From positions 310,001 to 374,000 of the forward strand of contig NZ_SRUZ01000004.1 of NCBI RefSeq assembly GCF_004791165.1: a stretch of 64,000 bases of DNA, in the 5' to 3' direction. The DNA comes from Mesorhizobium sp. M8A.F.Ca.ET.218.01.1.1 (GTDB lineage: Bacteria; Pseudomonadota; Alphaproteobacteria; Rhizobiales; Rhizobiaceae). Each line of letters begins with the position of its first letter. Positions within the stretch are counted from its first letter, which is position 1. The notes beneath the pieces were generated by a model. The model did no database searches and had not been told where the DNA came from. It saw only the letters and a list, made by a program, of their open reading frames with translations. A program made the translations under genes and the position numbers. Below, piece after piece: positions 43,563-52,140 of the stretch.

Positions 43563-45077
43563 ATGCCTCAATCGCCAGTGCCGGTCTTTGAAACGGCGGA
43601 CGAGATTTCCGCGGAAACCTCCGTCGTCGTGATCTTGCAGACTGCCCAGACGGGTTTTGGCCCTCGGGCGGCGGCACTGGACACGGAAATGAGCGGGATA
43701 CTCTCCCGAGCCTGTTCCGATGCAGCCGTACTGGCTGAATCCGGCACTTGCATCGATGTCATCGCCCCTAAAGCGGTATCGGCCCGGCGCGTGATTGTCC
43801 TTGCCCTGGGCAAGGCCGAGGCCGTCACCGCGCTCTCCCTGACGCGTGCCGGCGGCCTCTTGGCCGCGCATCTGGAAGGCAAAGGGGAATGCGCGGCTAC
43901 CCTGGTCCTGGATCCCATTGCAGGCATAGGTCTGACGGGAGCGGAAATCCTGGCAAGGGTCGCGCTTGGCATGCGGCTGCGGCGCTATCGTTTCGACATG
44001 CGCAACCGGCGCGCGGGAGCGGGGGCCGATCGGACCCTGCGGGTACAACTGGTCGGGGCCGGCGGTCCGGCGCTGAATTCGGCGCTGGCGCGGATCAATG
44101 CGATCGCGGATGGCGTCGAATATGCGCGTACTCTGGTCAACCTGCCGCCGAACCATCTCCATCCCGACAATTTCCACGATCATCTGGAGCCGTTGCGCGA
44201 AGCTGGCATCGACGTCGAGATACTCGATACGGCAAGGCTCGGGGAACTCGGCATGAACGCGATCCTGGCTGTGGGATCAGGCTCGGTGCGTCCCCCGCGC
44301 GTCGCGGTCCTGCGCTATCGCGGCAAGGGTGCCCCCGCACAACCGCTGGCCTTCGTCGGCAAGGGTGTCTGTTTTGACTCCGGCGGCCTCTGCATCAAGC
44401 GCGGCGAGCAGATGTTCGATATGAAGGCTGACATGGGCGGCGCGGCCGCGGTGGTCGGCCTGCTGATCGCGCTCGCCCGGCAAGGCAGTCCGGTGCACGT
44501 GGTCGGCGTGCTCGGCATCGCCGAGAATATGCCGTCGGGCACCGCGCTGAAGCCGCGCGACATCATCACGACAGCGTCCGGCCAAACCGTGGAAGTGTTC
44601 GACACGGATGCGGAAGGACGCCTGATCCTGGCCGACTGCCTCTACTATGCCGCCTCGCGCTTCAACCCGTCGGTGATCGTCGACCTCGCCACTTTGACCT
44701 ATTCGGTGATGCGCGGTCTCGGATCGGTATTCGCCGGCCTCTTCAGCACCGACGACGCCATCGCCTCGCGGATGATCGCGGCCGGAGAAGCGGTCGGCGA
44801 GCGGTTTTGGCAGCTGCCACTCGACCGGGCTTACGACGAGGGGCTGCAATCGCCGTTTGCGGACCTGCGGCATCACGCCAAGGACATGGAAGACGGTGAC
44901 GCTCCCTACGCCGCGGCATTCCTGCGTCACTTCACCGAGGATCGGCCCTGGGTGCATCTCGACATTGCCGGCAAGGAACTGGCCGATGCGGATCGCCCCC
45001 TTGGCAGGCAAGGCGCCACGGCATTCGGCGTGCAGATGCTGGAAGAATGGGTTCAGGCCAGCCGGGTCACGAACTAG
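43563..45077 (+). CDS. M17 leucyl aminopeptidase-family protein
   Basis: A cytosolic two-metal aminopeptidase of 504 residues. The N-terminal macro-like domain covers about 1-165 and the catalytic domain the rest. Metal and catalytic residues are all visible: Lys267 and Asp272 in VGKGVCFDSGGLCIK, Asp290 in DMKADMGGAA, and Asp349, Glu351 and Arg353 in DTDAEGRLIL. The last motif is normally NTDAEGR; Asn is Asp here. The ATG at 43563 follows AATGAGGAGAAC. It heads an operon with a proline iminopeptidase and a peptide importer, so it probably finishes breakdown of imported peptides. It is a second-type M17 and not necessarily the housekeeping PepA. Confidence 0.92.
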   Translation: MPQSPVPVFETADEISAETSVVVILQTAQTGFGPRAAALDTEMSGILSRACSDAAVLAESGTCIDVIAPKAVSARRVIVLALGKAEAVTALSLTRAGGLLAAHLEGKGECAATLVLDPIAGIGLTGAEILARVALGMRLRRYRFDMRNRRAGAGADRTLRVQLVGAGGPALNSALARINAIADGVEYARTLVNLPPNHLHPDNFHDHLEPLREAGIDVEILDTARLGELGMNAILAVGSGSVRPPRVAVLRYRGKGAPAQPLAFVGKGVCFDSGGLCIKRGEQMFDMKADMGGAAAVVGLLIALARQGSPVHVVGVLGIAENMPSGTALKPRDIITTASGQTVEVFDTDAEGRLILADCLYYAASRFNPSVIVDLATLTYSVMRGLGSVFAGLFSTDDAIASRMIAAGEAVGERFWQLPLDRAYDEGLQSPFADLRHHAKDMEDGDAPYAAAFLRHFTEDRPWVHLDIAGKELADADRPLGRQGATAFGVQMLEEWVQASRVTN

Positions 45078-45088
45078 GACAAAGCAAC

Positions 45089-46021
45089 ATGTCTTCAATC
45101 ACGCATGGAGCGGGGATGTCATCGGAAATCGCCACCAGGGAAGGGCGGGCCGGCTTTGGCGACTACGAAACCTGGTATCGGGTCAGCGGCGAACTCGACG
45201 CCGACAAGGCTCCGGTCGTCATCCTGCATGGCGGGCCGGGTGCCGCCCACAACTACGTCGATGCGTACAAGCTTCTTGCCCGAACGGGCCGTGCCGTCAT
45301 CCACTACGACCAATTGGGCTGTGGCAATTCCACCTTGCTGCCTGACAGAGGCGCCGATTTCTGGACGCCCAGGCTGTTCATCGATGAACTTGAAAACCTC
45401 GTCGACCATCTCGGCATCCGCGGCGGCTTCCACGTGCTCGGACAGAGCTGGGGCGGCATGTTGGGCGCTGAATATGGGGTGACGCGGCCAAAGGGTCTGA
45501 AGTCGCTGACCATCGCCAACTCACCGGCTTCCATGAAGCTGTGGGTGGAAGAGGCCAACCGGTTGCGCGCCGCCCTGCCGAGCGATGTGCAGGAGACACT
45601 GGCAAGGCACGAACAGGCCGGCACGACGGACGATCCGGCCTATCAAGAGGCGACGATGGTGTTCTACGAGCGGCATGTCTGCCGGGTCGTTCCGTTCCCG
45701 CCCGAGGTGACGGAAACCTTCGCCCAGGTCGTACGCAATCCGACCGTCTATCATCTGATGAATGGTCCGAACGAATTCCACGTCATCGGAACGCTGAAGA
45801 GCTGGAGCATCATCGACCGATTGCCCGCCATCGATGTTCCCACGCTGATCATTTCCGGCCGTTACGACGAAGCCACGCCCGCGACCGTGCAGCCCTTCAA
45901 GGACGGCATCAAGGGATCGCGCTGGCAGGTATTCGAGCATTCCAGCCATATGCCGCATGTCGAAGAGCAGGATCTATGCATGCGGGTGGTGGGAGACTTC
46001 CTGGACGACAACGACAACTGA
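45089..46021 (+). CDS. Proline iminopeptidase-family alpha/beta hydrolase
   Basis: An S33 serine peptidase that releases N-terminal proline (or related amino-acid amides) from peptides. From ATG 45089 it has 310 residues; ATG 45116 with a GGAG before it is another option. The oxyanion motif is ILHGGPGAAHNY, the nucleophile Ser is in LGQSWGGMLG, the Asp in ISGRYDEATP and the His in EHSSHMPHVEE. It starts 11 bp after the aminopeptidase, and the peptide-binding protein follows 18 bp later. Confidence 0.9.
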   Translation: MSSITHGAGMSSEIATREGRAGFGDYETWYRVSGELDADKAPVVILHGGPGAAHNYVDAYKLLARTGRAVIHYDQLGCGNSTLLPDRGADFWTPRLFIDELENLVDHLGIRGGFHVLGQSWGGMLGAEYGVTRPKGLKSLTIANSPASMKLWVEEANRLRAALPSDVQETLARHEQAGTTDDPAYQEATMVFYERHVCRVVPFPPEVTETFAQVVRNPTVYHLMNGPNEFHVIGTLKSWSIIDRLPAIDVPTLIISGRYDEATPATVQPFKDGIKGSRWQVFEHSSHMPHVEEQDLCMRVVGDFLDDNDN

Positions 46022-46039
46022 GAAAAGGGGAACTACGAC

Positions 46040-47701
46040 ATGAAGAAACTGCTTCTCGCGGCATCGGCCGCGGCATTGCTGGCCGGCATGTGGCTGGCTC
46101 CGGCGCAGGCCGAGTACCTCAAGGAACATCGCGGCGGCACCATTCGCCTGCTGGCGCGCTCGGCGGCCGGAACGCTCGATCCGCACATCAATTACACCGA
46201 CCAGGGCTGGCAAATGTATCAGCCGATCTATGACGGGCTGGTCGCCTTCCGCAAGGCCGAGGGCATGGACGGCTTCACCATCGTCCCCGATCTCGCCGAG
46301 GCGCTGCCGCAGGTCAGCAATGACGGCAAGACGTTTACCTTCAAACTGCGCAAGGGCATCAAGTTCTCCGACGGCAAGGATCTCGGTGTGAAGGACGTCG
46401 TTGCTTCCTTCCAGCGCATCTTCAAGGTCTCCGGACCGACGTCCGGAACCTTCTATGCTGGCATCGTCGGTGCCGACAAATGCCTTGCCGACACCAAGAG
46501 CTGCACGCTGGAAGGCGGCGTTGTCGGCGACGAGGCGGCCGGCACGATCACCGTCAACCTGACCAAGCCGGACGCCGAGATTCTCTACAAGTTTGCTTTG
46601 CCGCACGCCGTCGTCCTGCCGGCGGACACGCCCGCGGAAGACATGGGCTCCAAGCCCATCCCCAGCACCGGCGCCTACATGATCTCCGCCTTCGACCCCA
46701 ACAAGGGCATGACGGTGACCCGCAATCCGAACTTCAAGCAATGGAGCGAGGAAGCCCAGCCGGATGGTTATCCGGATGTCGTCCAGTATGATTTCGGCCT
46801 CTCCGAGGAAGCCGCCGTGACCGCGATCCAGAACAGCGAAGCCGACTGGATGTTCGACGCGCTGCCGAGCGACCGCCTTGGCGAACTCGGCACCAAGGCC
46901 ATGGACCAGTTGCACATCTCGCCGCTTTCGGCGTGGTGGTATGCGCCGCTCAACAATCGTCTGGCGCCGTTCGACAACGAAAAGGCGCGTCAGGCCGTTG
47001 CCTATGCGATCGACCGCAACACGCTGGTCAAGCTGTTCGGCGGCAAGGTGCTCGCCTCGCCGGTATGCCAGGTTCTGCCTCCGGATTTCCCTGGCCACGA
47101 GGACTACTGCCCCTTCACCAAGAACCCCGGCGCCAAATGGTCGGCGCCTGACCTCGACAAGGCAAAGCAACTCGTCGAGGAATCGGGCACCAAGGGCCAG
47201 AAGGTGACCATCATCGTCGAGGACACGGCCATTTCCCGGTCCATCGGCGTCTATCTGCAGAGCGTGCTGACCACCATCGGCTACGTCGCCGACGTAAAGC
47301 CGATCTCGTCCAACATCCAGTTCACCTACATCCAGAACACCAACAACAAAGTGCAGATGTCCGTCACCCAGTGGTACAAGGACTATCCTGCGGCCTCGGA
47401 CTTCCTGAACATCCTGTTCAGCTGTGCCTCGTTCCGCGAGGGTTCGGACGCTTCAATCAACATCGCCGGCTTCTGCGACAAGGATATCGACGCCAAGATG
47501 CAGAAGGCATTGGACCTCGGCGTGACCGACCAGAAAGCCGCCGACAAATTGTGGGCTGAAATCGACAAGCAAGTCACGGACAAGGCGCCGGCCGTCGGCC
47601 TCTTCACGCCCAAGCGGCTCGACTTCGTCAGCAAACGCGTTGGCAATTTCAAGTTCAACCGGCAGTTCAACTGGATGATCACCCAATCCTGGGTACAGTA
47701 A
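46040..47701 (+). CDS. Peptide ABC transporter substrate-binding protein
   Basis: A family-5 (DppA/OppA-like) periplasmic binding protein of 553 residues. The signal peptide is about 1-24 (LLLAASAAALLAGMWLAPAQA). The family pattern includes GTIRLLARSAAGTLDPHINYT, the lid-domain YDGLVAFRK, FTFKLRKGIKFSDGKDLGVKDV, and NDK-like ALPHAVVLPADTP. Its stop codon lies inside a 17-bp tandem repeat. It feeds the two permeases and two ATPases that follow and probably binds di- or oligopeptides, given the two peptidases upstream. Confidence 0.92.
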   Translation: MKKLLLAASAAALLAGMWLAPAQAEYLKEHRGGTIRLLARSAAGTLDPHINYTDQGWQMYQPIYDGLVAFRKAEGMDGFTIVPDLAEALPQVSNDGKTFTFKLRKGIKFSDGKDLGVKDVVASFQRIFKVSGPTSGTFYAGIVGADKCLADTKSCTLEGGVVGDEAAGTITVNLTKPDAEILYKFALPHAVVLPADTPAEDMGSKPIPSTGAYMISAFDPNKGMTVTRNPNFKQWSEEAQPDGYPDVVQYDFGLSEEAAVTAIQNSEADWMFDALPSDRLGELGTKAMDQLHISPLSAWWYAPLNNRLAPFDNEKARQAVAYAIDRNTLVKLFGGKVLASPVCQVLPPDFPGHEDYCPFTKNPGAKWSAPDLDKAKQLVEESGTKGQKVTIIVEDTAISRSIGVYLQSVLTTIGYVADVKPISSNIQFTYIQNTNNKVQMSVTQWYKDYPAASDFLNILFSCASFREGSDASINIAGFCDKDIDAKMQKALDLGVTDQKAADKLWAEIDKQVTDKAPAVGLFTPKRLDFVSKRVGNFKFNRQFNWMITQSWVQ

Positions 47702-47737
47702 TGGCCTTGGTACAGTAATGGCCTGGGTAAAGTAACG
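47692..47737 (+). repeat. 17-bp tandem repeat across the binding-protein stop codon
   Basis: GGTACAGTAATGGCCTT, GGTACAGTAATGGCCTG and a partial GGTAAAGTAACG follow one another. The first unit contains the TAA stop. The unit length is not a multiple of three, so added units would not extend the reading frame neatly. Confidence 0.75.
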
Positions 47738-47757
47738 AACCGCGGAGGGGCACGTCC

Positions 47758-48774
47758 GTGTCGAACGAAGCTGTCGCCATGCCGCGCAAGACGCGAGGGC
47801 CTTGGGCCGTCGCGTTTGCGAAGCTGGCAACGGACAGGGCCGCCATGGCGTCCCTGGCCGTGTTCCTCCTCATCGTTTTCGCCTGCCTCAGCGCGCCTCT
47901 CTACGCGCAATGGGCAGGAACGGACCCATTCGCCTCGACGCTCGACGCCGTCATCCAGATCGACGGCGCCGACGTTCCTGTGATGGAACAATCGACAGAG
48001 GGGCTCGGGCTCGGCTACACGCCGCTTGGGCCGACCTGGCGGCTCGGCAATTATTTCCTTGGCGCGGACAGCCAGGGACGCGATGTCATGGCCCGGATGC
48101 TCTATGGCGGGCTGAGTTCGCTGCTGATCTCCGGTGCGGCCACTATCTTCACCCTGATCCTCGGCACGGCGGCGGGATTGATCGCGGGGTATTTCGGCGG
48201 CGTCACCGACACGGTGCTGTCGCGCTTGCTGGATGTGCTTTGGGCGTTTCCTATCTATCTCCTGGCGATTTCGCTTTCCATCGTCACCATCGCGCAAGGC
48301 ATCTCGATCGGGCCGATCGAGATCGAGTCCGGCAGTCTGTGGCTGCCGGTCATCATCATCGGTATCGTCTACATACCCTATGTGGCGCGCCCGATACGCG
48401 GGCAGGTCCTGTCGCTGCGCCACAGCGAGTTCGTGCTCGCCGCGATCAATCTGGGGGTGCCGGGGCCGCGGATTTTGTGGCGCGATATCCTGCCCAACAT
48501 CACCACCACGCTGATCGTCTTCGTGCCGCTGATGATGGCACTGAACATGCTGACGGAATCGGCGCTTTCCTTCCTTTCGATCGGCGTGCAACCACCAGCC
48601 GCGAGCTGGGGCACCATCATCCAGGACGGCCAGGCGCTGCTTTACACCAGGCCATTGGTGGCGCTGGTACCGGGCCTGGCGATCGCGGTTTCCGTCATGG
48701 CGCTCAACGTCTTCGGAGACGGCCTGCGCGATGCGCTCGACCCGCGCTCCAAGGTTCGGCTGGGGCGCGACTGA
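47758..48774 (+). CDS. Peptide ABC transporter permease (DppC/OppC-like)
   Basis: An inner-membrane permease of 338 residues. Its GTG start at 47758 lies 7 nt after GGAGGGG; ATG 47779 is an alternative. The first helix is about 35-57 (AVFLLIVFACLSAPLYAQWAG), followed by a long periplasmic stretch of about 75 residues, then five more helices. The cytoplasmic EAA loop is HSEFVLAAINLGVPGPRIL. The end is LLALGIALTV-like, here VPGLAIAVSVMALNVFGDGLRDALDPR, the OppC end. It overlaps the next permease by TGATG. The C-type permease precedes the B-type, the reverse of the usual order. Confidence 0.92.
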   Translation: MSNEAVAMPRKTRGPWAVAFAKLATDRAAMASLAVFLLIVFACLSAPLYAQWAGTDPFASTLDAVIQIDGADVPVMEQSTEGLGLGYTPLGPTWRLGNYFLGADSQGRDVMARMLYGGLSSLLISGAATIFTLILGTAAGLIAGYFGGVTDTVLSRLLDVLWAFPIYLLAISLSIVTIAQGISIGPIEIESGSLWLPVIIIGIVYIPYVARPIRGQVLSLRHSEFVLAAINLGVPGPRILWRDILPNITTTLIVFVPLMMALNMLTESALSFLSIGVQPPAASWGTIIQDGQALLYTRPLVALVPGLAIAVSVMALNVFGDGLRDALDPRSKVRLGRD

Positions 48775-49745
48775 TGATCTATGCCATCCTGCGCCGTTTC
48801 GGTCAGATGCTGTTCGTGATGTTCGGCATCTCGGTCATCGTCTTTTTGATCTTCTTCGCGACACCTGGGGCCGACCCTGCGGCGCGCATCGCCGGCCGCA
48901 ATGCATCGCCCGAGGTGCTGGAGGCGGTGCGCCACAGCTTCGGCTTCGACCGGCCACTCTACGTTCAATATGTGAAAATGATGGAGAAGATCTTCGTCAC
49001 TGGCGACCTGACCTCCTTCGTCAATCGTGGCTGGAAGGTGGTGCCGGCAGTCATGGATTCGATCCCTGTCACGCTCTCGCTGGTGTTCGGAGCGGCGATT
49101 CTGTGGGTGGTTGTCTCCATCGCCATCGGCATCGTCGCCGCCGCCACCCGCGACAGCTGGCTGGACAAGCTGCTGATGGCGTTGGGTCTGCTCGGCATTT
49201 CCATGCCAGTCTACTGGCTGGGGGAGGTGATGAACCTGATCACCCAGAGCCGCTACCACGACAGCTGGGCGTTCTCCTGGGTGCCCCCGCTCGGCTACAA
49301 GAATTTTTCCGACGATCCGAAAGGCTGGTTCCTGACGCTGGTCATACCTTGGATCACGCTGGCCATTCTCTACATCGGCATCTACGGGCGGGTGTTGCGC
49401 GCGGCAATCATCGAATCCATGCAGGAAGACTATATCCGCACGGCCCGGGCCAAGGGCCTGTCGGAGACGCGTATCCTGCTGCGCCACGCCTTGCGCACAT
49501 CGCTCATCGCCTTCGTCACCCTGTTCGGCCTCGATTTCGGCGCACTGGTGGGCGGCTCGGCCCTGCTGACCGAGGTGGTGTTCGGGCTGCATGGTATCGG
49601 CAAGCTCACCTATGACGCGCTGCAGAACCTGGATCTGCCGATGATCATGGCAACGGTGATGTATGCGTCCATGTTCGTGGTCATCGCCAATGCGGTTGTC
49701 GATTTCGTCTACATCCTTCTCGATCCGCGCCTGAGGACATCATGA
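48774..49745 (+). CDS. Peptide ABC transporter permease (DppB/OppB-like)
   Basis: The second permease, 323 residues from ATG 48774, whose start overlaps the previous stop. The N-terminus FGQMLFVMFGISVIVFLIFF with ATPGADPA is typical of DppB. The EAA loop is YIRTARAKGLSETRILLRHAL and the end VFGLHGIGKLTYDAL with LDPRLR. The same frame is open far upstream inside the first permease, but that part is antiphase shadow. It overlaps the next gene by ATGA. Confidence 0.92.
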   Translation: MIYAILRRFGQMLFVMFGISVIVFLIFFATPGADPAARIAGRNASPEVLEAVRHSFGFDRPLYVQYVKMMEKIFVTGDLTSFVNRGWKVVPAVMDSIPVTLSLVFGAAILWVVVSIAIGIVAAATRDSWLDKLLMALGLLGISMPVYWLGEVMNLITQSRYHDSWAFSWVPPLGYKNFSDDPKGWFLTLVIPWITLAILYIGIYGRVLRAAIIESMQEDYIRTARAKGLSETRILLRHALRTSLIAFVTLFGLDFGALVGGSALLTEVVFGLHGIGKLTYDALQNLDLPMIMATVMYASMFVVIANAVVDFVYILLDPRLRTS

Positions 49746-50701
49746 TATTGTCGGTGCGCGACCTTAGAGTGTCCTTCCGGACCGACGACGGCCTGGTGAG
49801 GGCCATCGATGGCGTTTCCTTCGATCTCGCGGAAAGCGAAATTCTCGGTGTCGTCGGCGAGTCCGGCTCCGGCAAGACAGTGTCGCTGCTGGCGGTGATG
49901 GGGCTGATCACCGACCCCAACGCGATCATCGAAGGCTCGATCCGCTACAAGGGCCGCGAGCTGGTTGGACTGCCTCCGCGCGAACTCAGGCGCCTGCGGG
50001 GCAACGAGATCGCGATGATCTTCCAGGATCCGATGACGGCTCTGACGCCGGTCTACACGATTGGCTGGCAGATCGCCGAGCAGATCCGTGCCCACCGCAA
50101 CATCAGCAAATCCAGGGCCATGGAGCGGGTCGAGGAACTGCTGGCGGAGGTGAATTTTCCCAACCCCCACGAAGCGATGTCGCGCTACCCGCACCAGCTC
50201 TCCGGCGGCATGCGGCAGCGGGCGGTGATTGCGATGGCGTTGTCCTGCAACCCGGCGCTGCTGGTGGCGGATGAGCCGACCACCGCGCTCGACGTAACGG
50301 TGCAGGCCGGAATTCTCGATCTCGTGCGCAAGCTGCGCTCGACACACAAATCGGCCGTCGTCTTCATCACGCATGACATGGGCGTGGTCTCCGAACTCGC
50401 CGATCGGGTCATGGTCATGTATGCGGGCCGCATCGTCGAACGCGGCAGCCGCACGGAGTTATTTTCCGACCCGCGACATCCTTATACGCGCGCATTGCTT
50501 GGTTCGATCCCGCCGCTGACCGGTGCGAAACCCCGCCGCCTGCCGGCTATTCCCGGGTCACCGCCGTCGCTGCTGCGATTGCCGCAAGGCTGCGCCTTCG
50601 GGCCGCGTTGTCCGGTCCGGTACGAGCGTTGTCTAACCGACAAGCCCGATCTTGGCGCCGCCACGCACGCTGCGGCCTGCTTTCGGGTGGCGCAGGTATG
50701 A
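49742..50701 (+). CDS. Peptide ABC transporter ATP-binding protein (DppD-like)
   Basis: An ATPase of 319 residues. Walker A is GVVGESGSGKTVSLLA, the Q-loop is IFQDPMTALTP, the signature is LSGGMRQRAVIAMAL, Walker B is LLVADEPTTALDVTVQ and the switch is ITHDMGVV. The C-terminal oligopeptide-transport extension carries the CAFGPRCPVRYERC cysteine motif, which in DppD-type proteins can bind a 4Fe-4S cluster. It overlaps the second ATPase gene by ATGA. Confidence 0.93.
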   Translation: MILSVRDLRVSFRTDDGLVRAIDGVSFDLAESEILGVVGESGSGKTVSLLAVMGLITDPNAIIEGSIRYKGRELVGLPPRELRRLRGNEIAMIFQDPMTALTPVYTIGWQIAEQIRAHRNISKSRAMERVEELLAEVNFPNPHEAMSRYPHQLSGGMRQRAVIAMALSCNPALLVADEPTTALDVTVQAGILDLVRKLRSTHKSAVVFITHDMGVVSELADRVMVMYAGRIVERGSRTELFSDPRHPYTRALLGSIPPLTGAKPRRLPAIPGSPPSLLRLPQGCAFGPRCPVRYERCLTDKPDLGAATHAAACFRVAQV

Positions 50702-51696
50702 GCGGACCGATGATCGACAAAGACCGTCCAATCCTCGAAACACGCTCGCTCGGCAAGCGCTTCTCGATCGGCACCCGTTTTTCCGCCGAAGGCAGGCGGA
50801 CCGTTCACGCGGTCGACAATGTCTCGCTGACGGTGCGGCGCGGCGAAACCGTCGGATTGGTCGGGGAGTCCGGATGTGGCAAGTCCACGCTGGCGCGCTG
50901 CCTGGTCAGGCTCTACGACATTTCGGACGGTGAGCTTCTGTTCGAAGGCGACGACATCACGTCGAAGTCGCTGCCTGAACTGAGGCCGCTGCGGCGGCGC
51001 CTGCAAATGGTGTTCCAGGACCCGTCGGCCTCGCTCAATCCGCGCCGGCGCGTCGGCGATCTCGTGGCCGAACCGCTGCGTATCCATGGCAAGCTTTCAT
51101 CGCGCGAGATCACCAATCGCGTCGCGGAACTGTTCGACCTCGTTGGATTGTTGCCGGACCATGTCATGCGCTTCCCCCATGAATTCTCGGGCGGGCAGCG
51201 CCAGCGTGTCGGCATAGCGCGCGCCATTGCCCTCAATCCCGATCTCGTCGTTCTCGACGAGCCGGTCTCCGCGCTCGACGTGTCCGTACAGGCGCAGATC
51301 GTCAACCTGCTTGCCGACCTTCAGGAGAAGCTGGATCTCACCTATGTCTTCATCGCCCACGACCTGTCCGTGGTGCGCCAGGTCTCGACCCGCATCGCGG
51401 TCATGTATCTCGGCTCGATCGTGGAGGAGGGACCAGCGGAAGAGGTGTTTTCAGCCCCCGCCCATCCTTACAGCCAGGCGCTGATCTCGGCGGTTCCCGT
51501 GGTGGAGACGACGCCCAACGGGATGCGCAAGCGCATTGTCCTCACGGGCGATGTACCGAGCCCGCTCAACCCGCCATCCGGCTGCCGGTTCCATCCCCGA
51601 TGCCCAATAGCGGCGGAGCGGTGCCGCACAGAGCGGCCTGAGTTGAAAGAGTATAGGCCCGGCCGCAAGGTGGCGTGCCACTTTCCGACGGTATAA
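50698..51696 (+). CDS. Peptide ABC transporter ATP-binding protein (DppF-like)
   Basis: The partner ATPase, 332 residues from ATG 50698. Walker A is GLVGESGCGKSTLAR, the Q-loop VFQDPSASLNPR, the signature FSGGQRQRVGIARAI, Walker B LVVLDEPVSALDVSVQ, switch IAHDLSVV. The C-terminal extension has CRFHPRCPIAAERC. The frame extends upstream into the previous gene but a start at the ATGA overlap is natural. It closes the seven-gene peptide operon. Confidence 0.93.
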   Translation: MSGPMIDKDRPILETRSLGKRFSIGTRFSAEGRRTVHAVDNVSLTVRRGETVGLVGESGCGKSTLARCLVRLYDISDGELLFEGDDITSKSLPELRPLRRRLQMVFQDPSASLNPRRRVGDLVAEPLRIHGKLSSREITNRVAELFDLVGLLPDHVMRFPHEFSGGQRQRVGIARAIALNPDLVVLDEPVSALDVSVQAQIVNLLADLQEKLDLTYVFIAHDLSVVRQVSTRIAVMYLGSIVEEGPAEEVFSAPAHPYSQALISAVPVVETTPNGMRKRIVLTGDVPSPLNPPSGCRFHPRCPIAAERCRTERPELKEYRPGRKVACHFPTV

Positions 51697-51802
51697 GCAA
51701 ACATCGCGCCTTGTACCCGGACGGCCGCATCCGGTCGGAGAATTCTTCAAAAATTCAGTTGCCCGCATGGAACCAACCGACGTGCGGCGCGTTTGATTGG
51801 GT

Positions 51803-51825
51803 TCGATCGAGCGCATCTCGATCGA
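51803..51825 (+). promoter_or_regulatory. Palindromic hairpin touching the DUF982 ribosome-binding site
   Basis: TCGATCGAG CGCAT CTCGATCGA is a perfect 9+9 dyad with a 5-nt loop. It ends 1 nt before GGGAGG, the ribosome-binding site of the DUF982 gene (ATG at 51838). In RNA it would stack against the Shine-Dalgarno sequence; in DNA it could be an operator. Confidence 0.5.
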
Positions 51826-51837
51826 CGGGAGGAAACA

Positions 51838-52140
51838 ATGGACTACCTGCATTTCTTTTCGCCCGTGCGGATATCGCGCGGGCAGGGGCATCCTGTAGAA
51901 GAAGTGGATAGCGTCGCCGAGGCGATGGTTTTCTTGCGCAAATGGCCGACGGGACGACGTGGGCCAGTGTATCAGTGCGCGTTGAATTGCTGTTCGGCCG
52001 CCCTGTCGGGCCAGATGTCGGCAGAGGAAGCAAGGAAGGCCTTCACAGGCTTTGCCCGAATTACGCGGCTTCTCGACGACGACATGGCATTGCCGATGGG
52101 CGGCGACAGCATGGCGAGCGTACACGCGCTACGGCGCTAG
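51838..52140 (+). CDS. DUF982 domain protein
   Basis: A 100-residue protein of the DUF982 family, small proteins found mainly in rhizobia and relatives, of unknown function. The family core is visible: a helix EVDSVAEAMVFLRKWPTGRRG followed by YQCALNCCSAALSGQMSAEEARKAF and FARITRLLDDD. ATG 51838 lies 5 nt after GGGAGGAAAC-type sequence. It stands alone after the peptide operon, 141 bp away, and marks the start of the accessory part of the window. Confidence 0.85.
   Translation: MDYLHFFSPVRISRGQGHPVEEVDSVAEAMVFLRKWPTGRRGPVYQCALNCCSAALSGQMSAEEARKAFTGFARITRLLDDDMALPMGGDSMASVHALRR

Noticed and set aside
47802..48773. Upstream 324 codons in frame with the DppB-like permease, suggesting a fusion protein
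   Set aside because: They read the DppC-like gene in the wrong frame; the TGATG overlap at 48772-48776 gives a natural start for the second permease.
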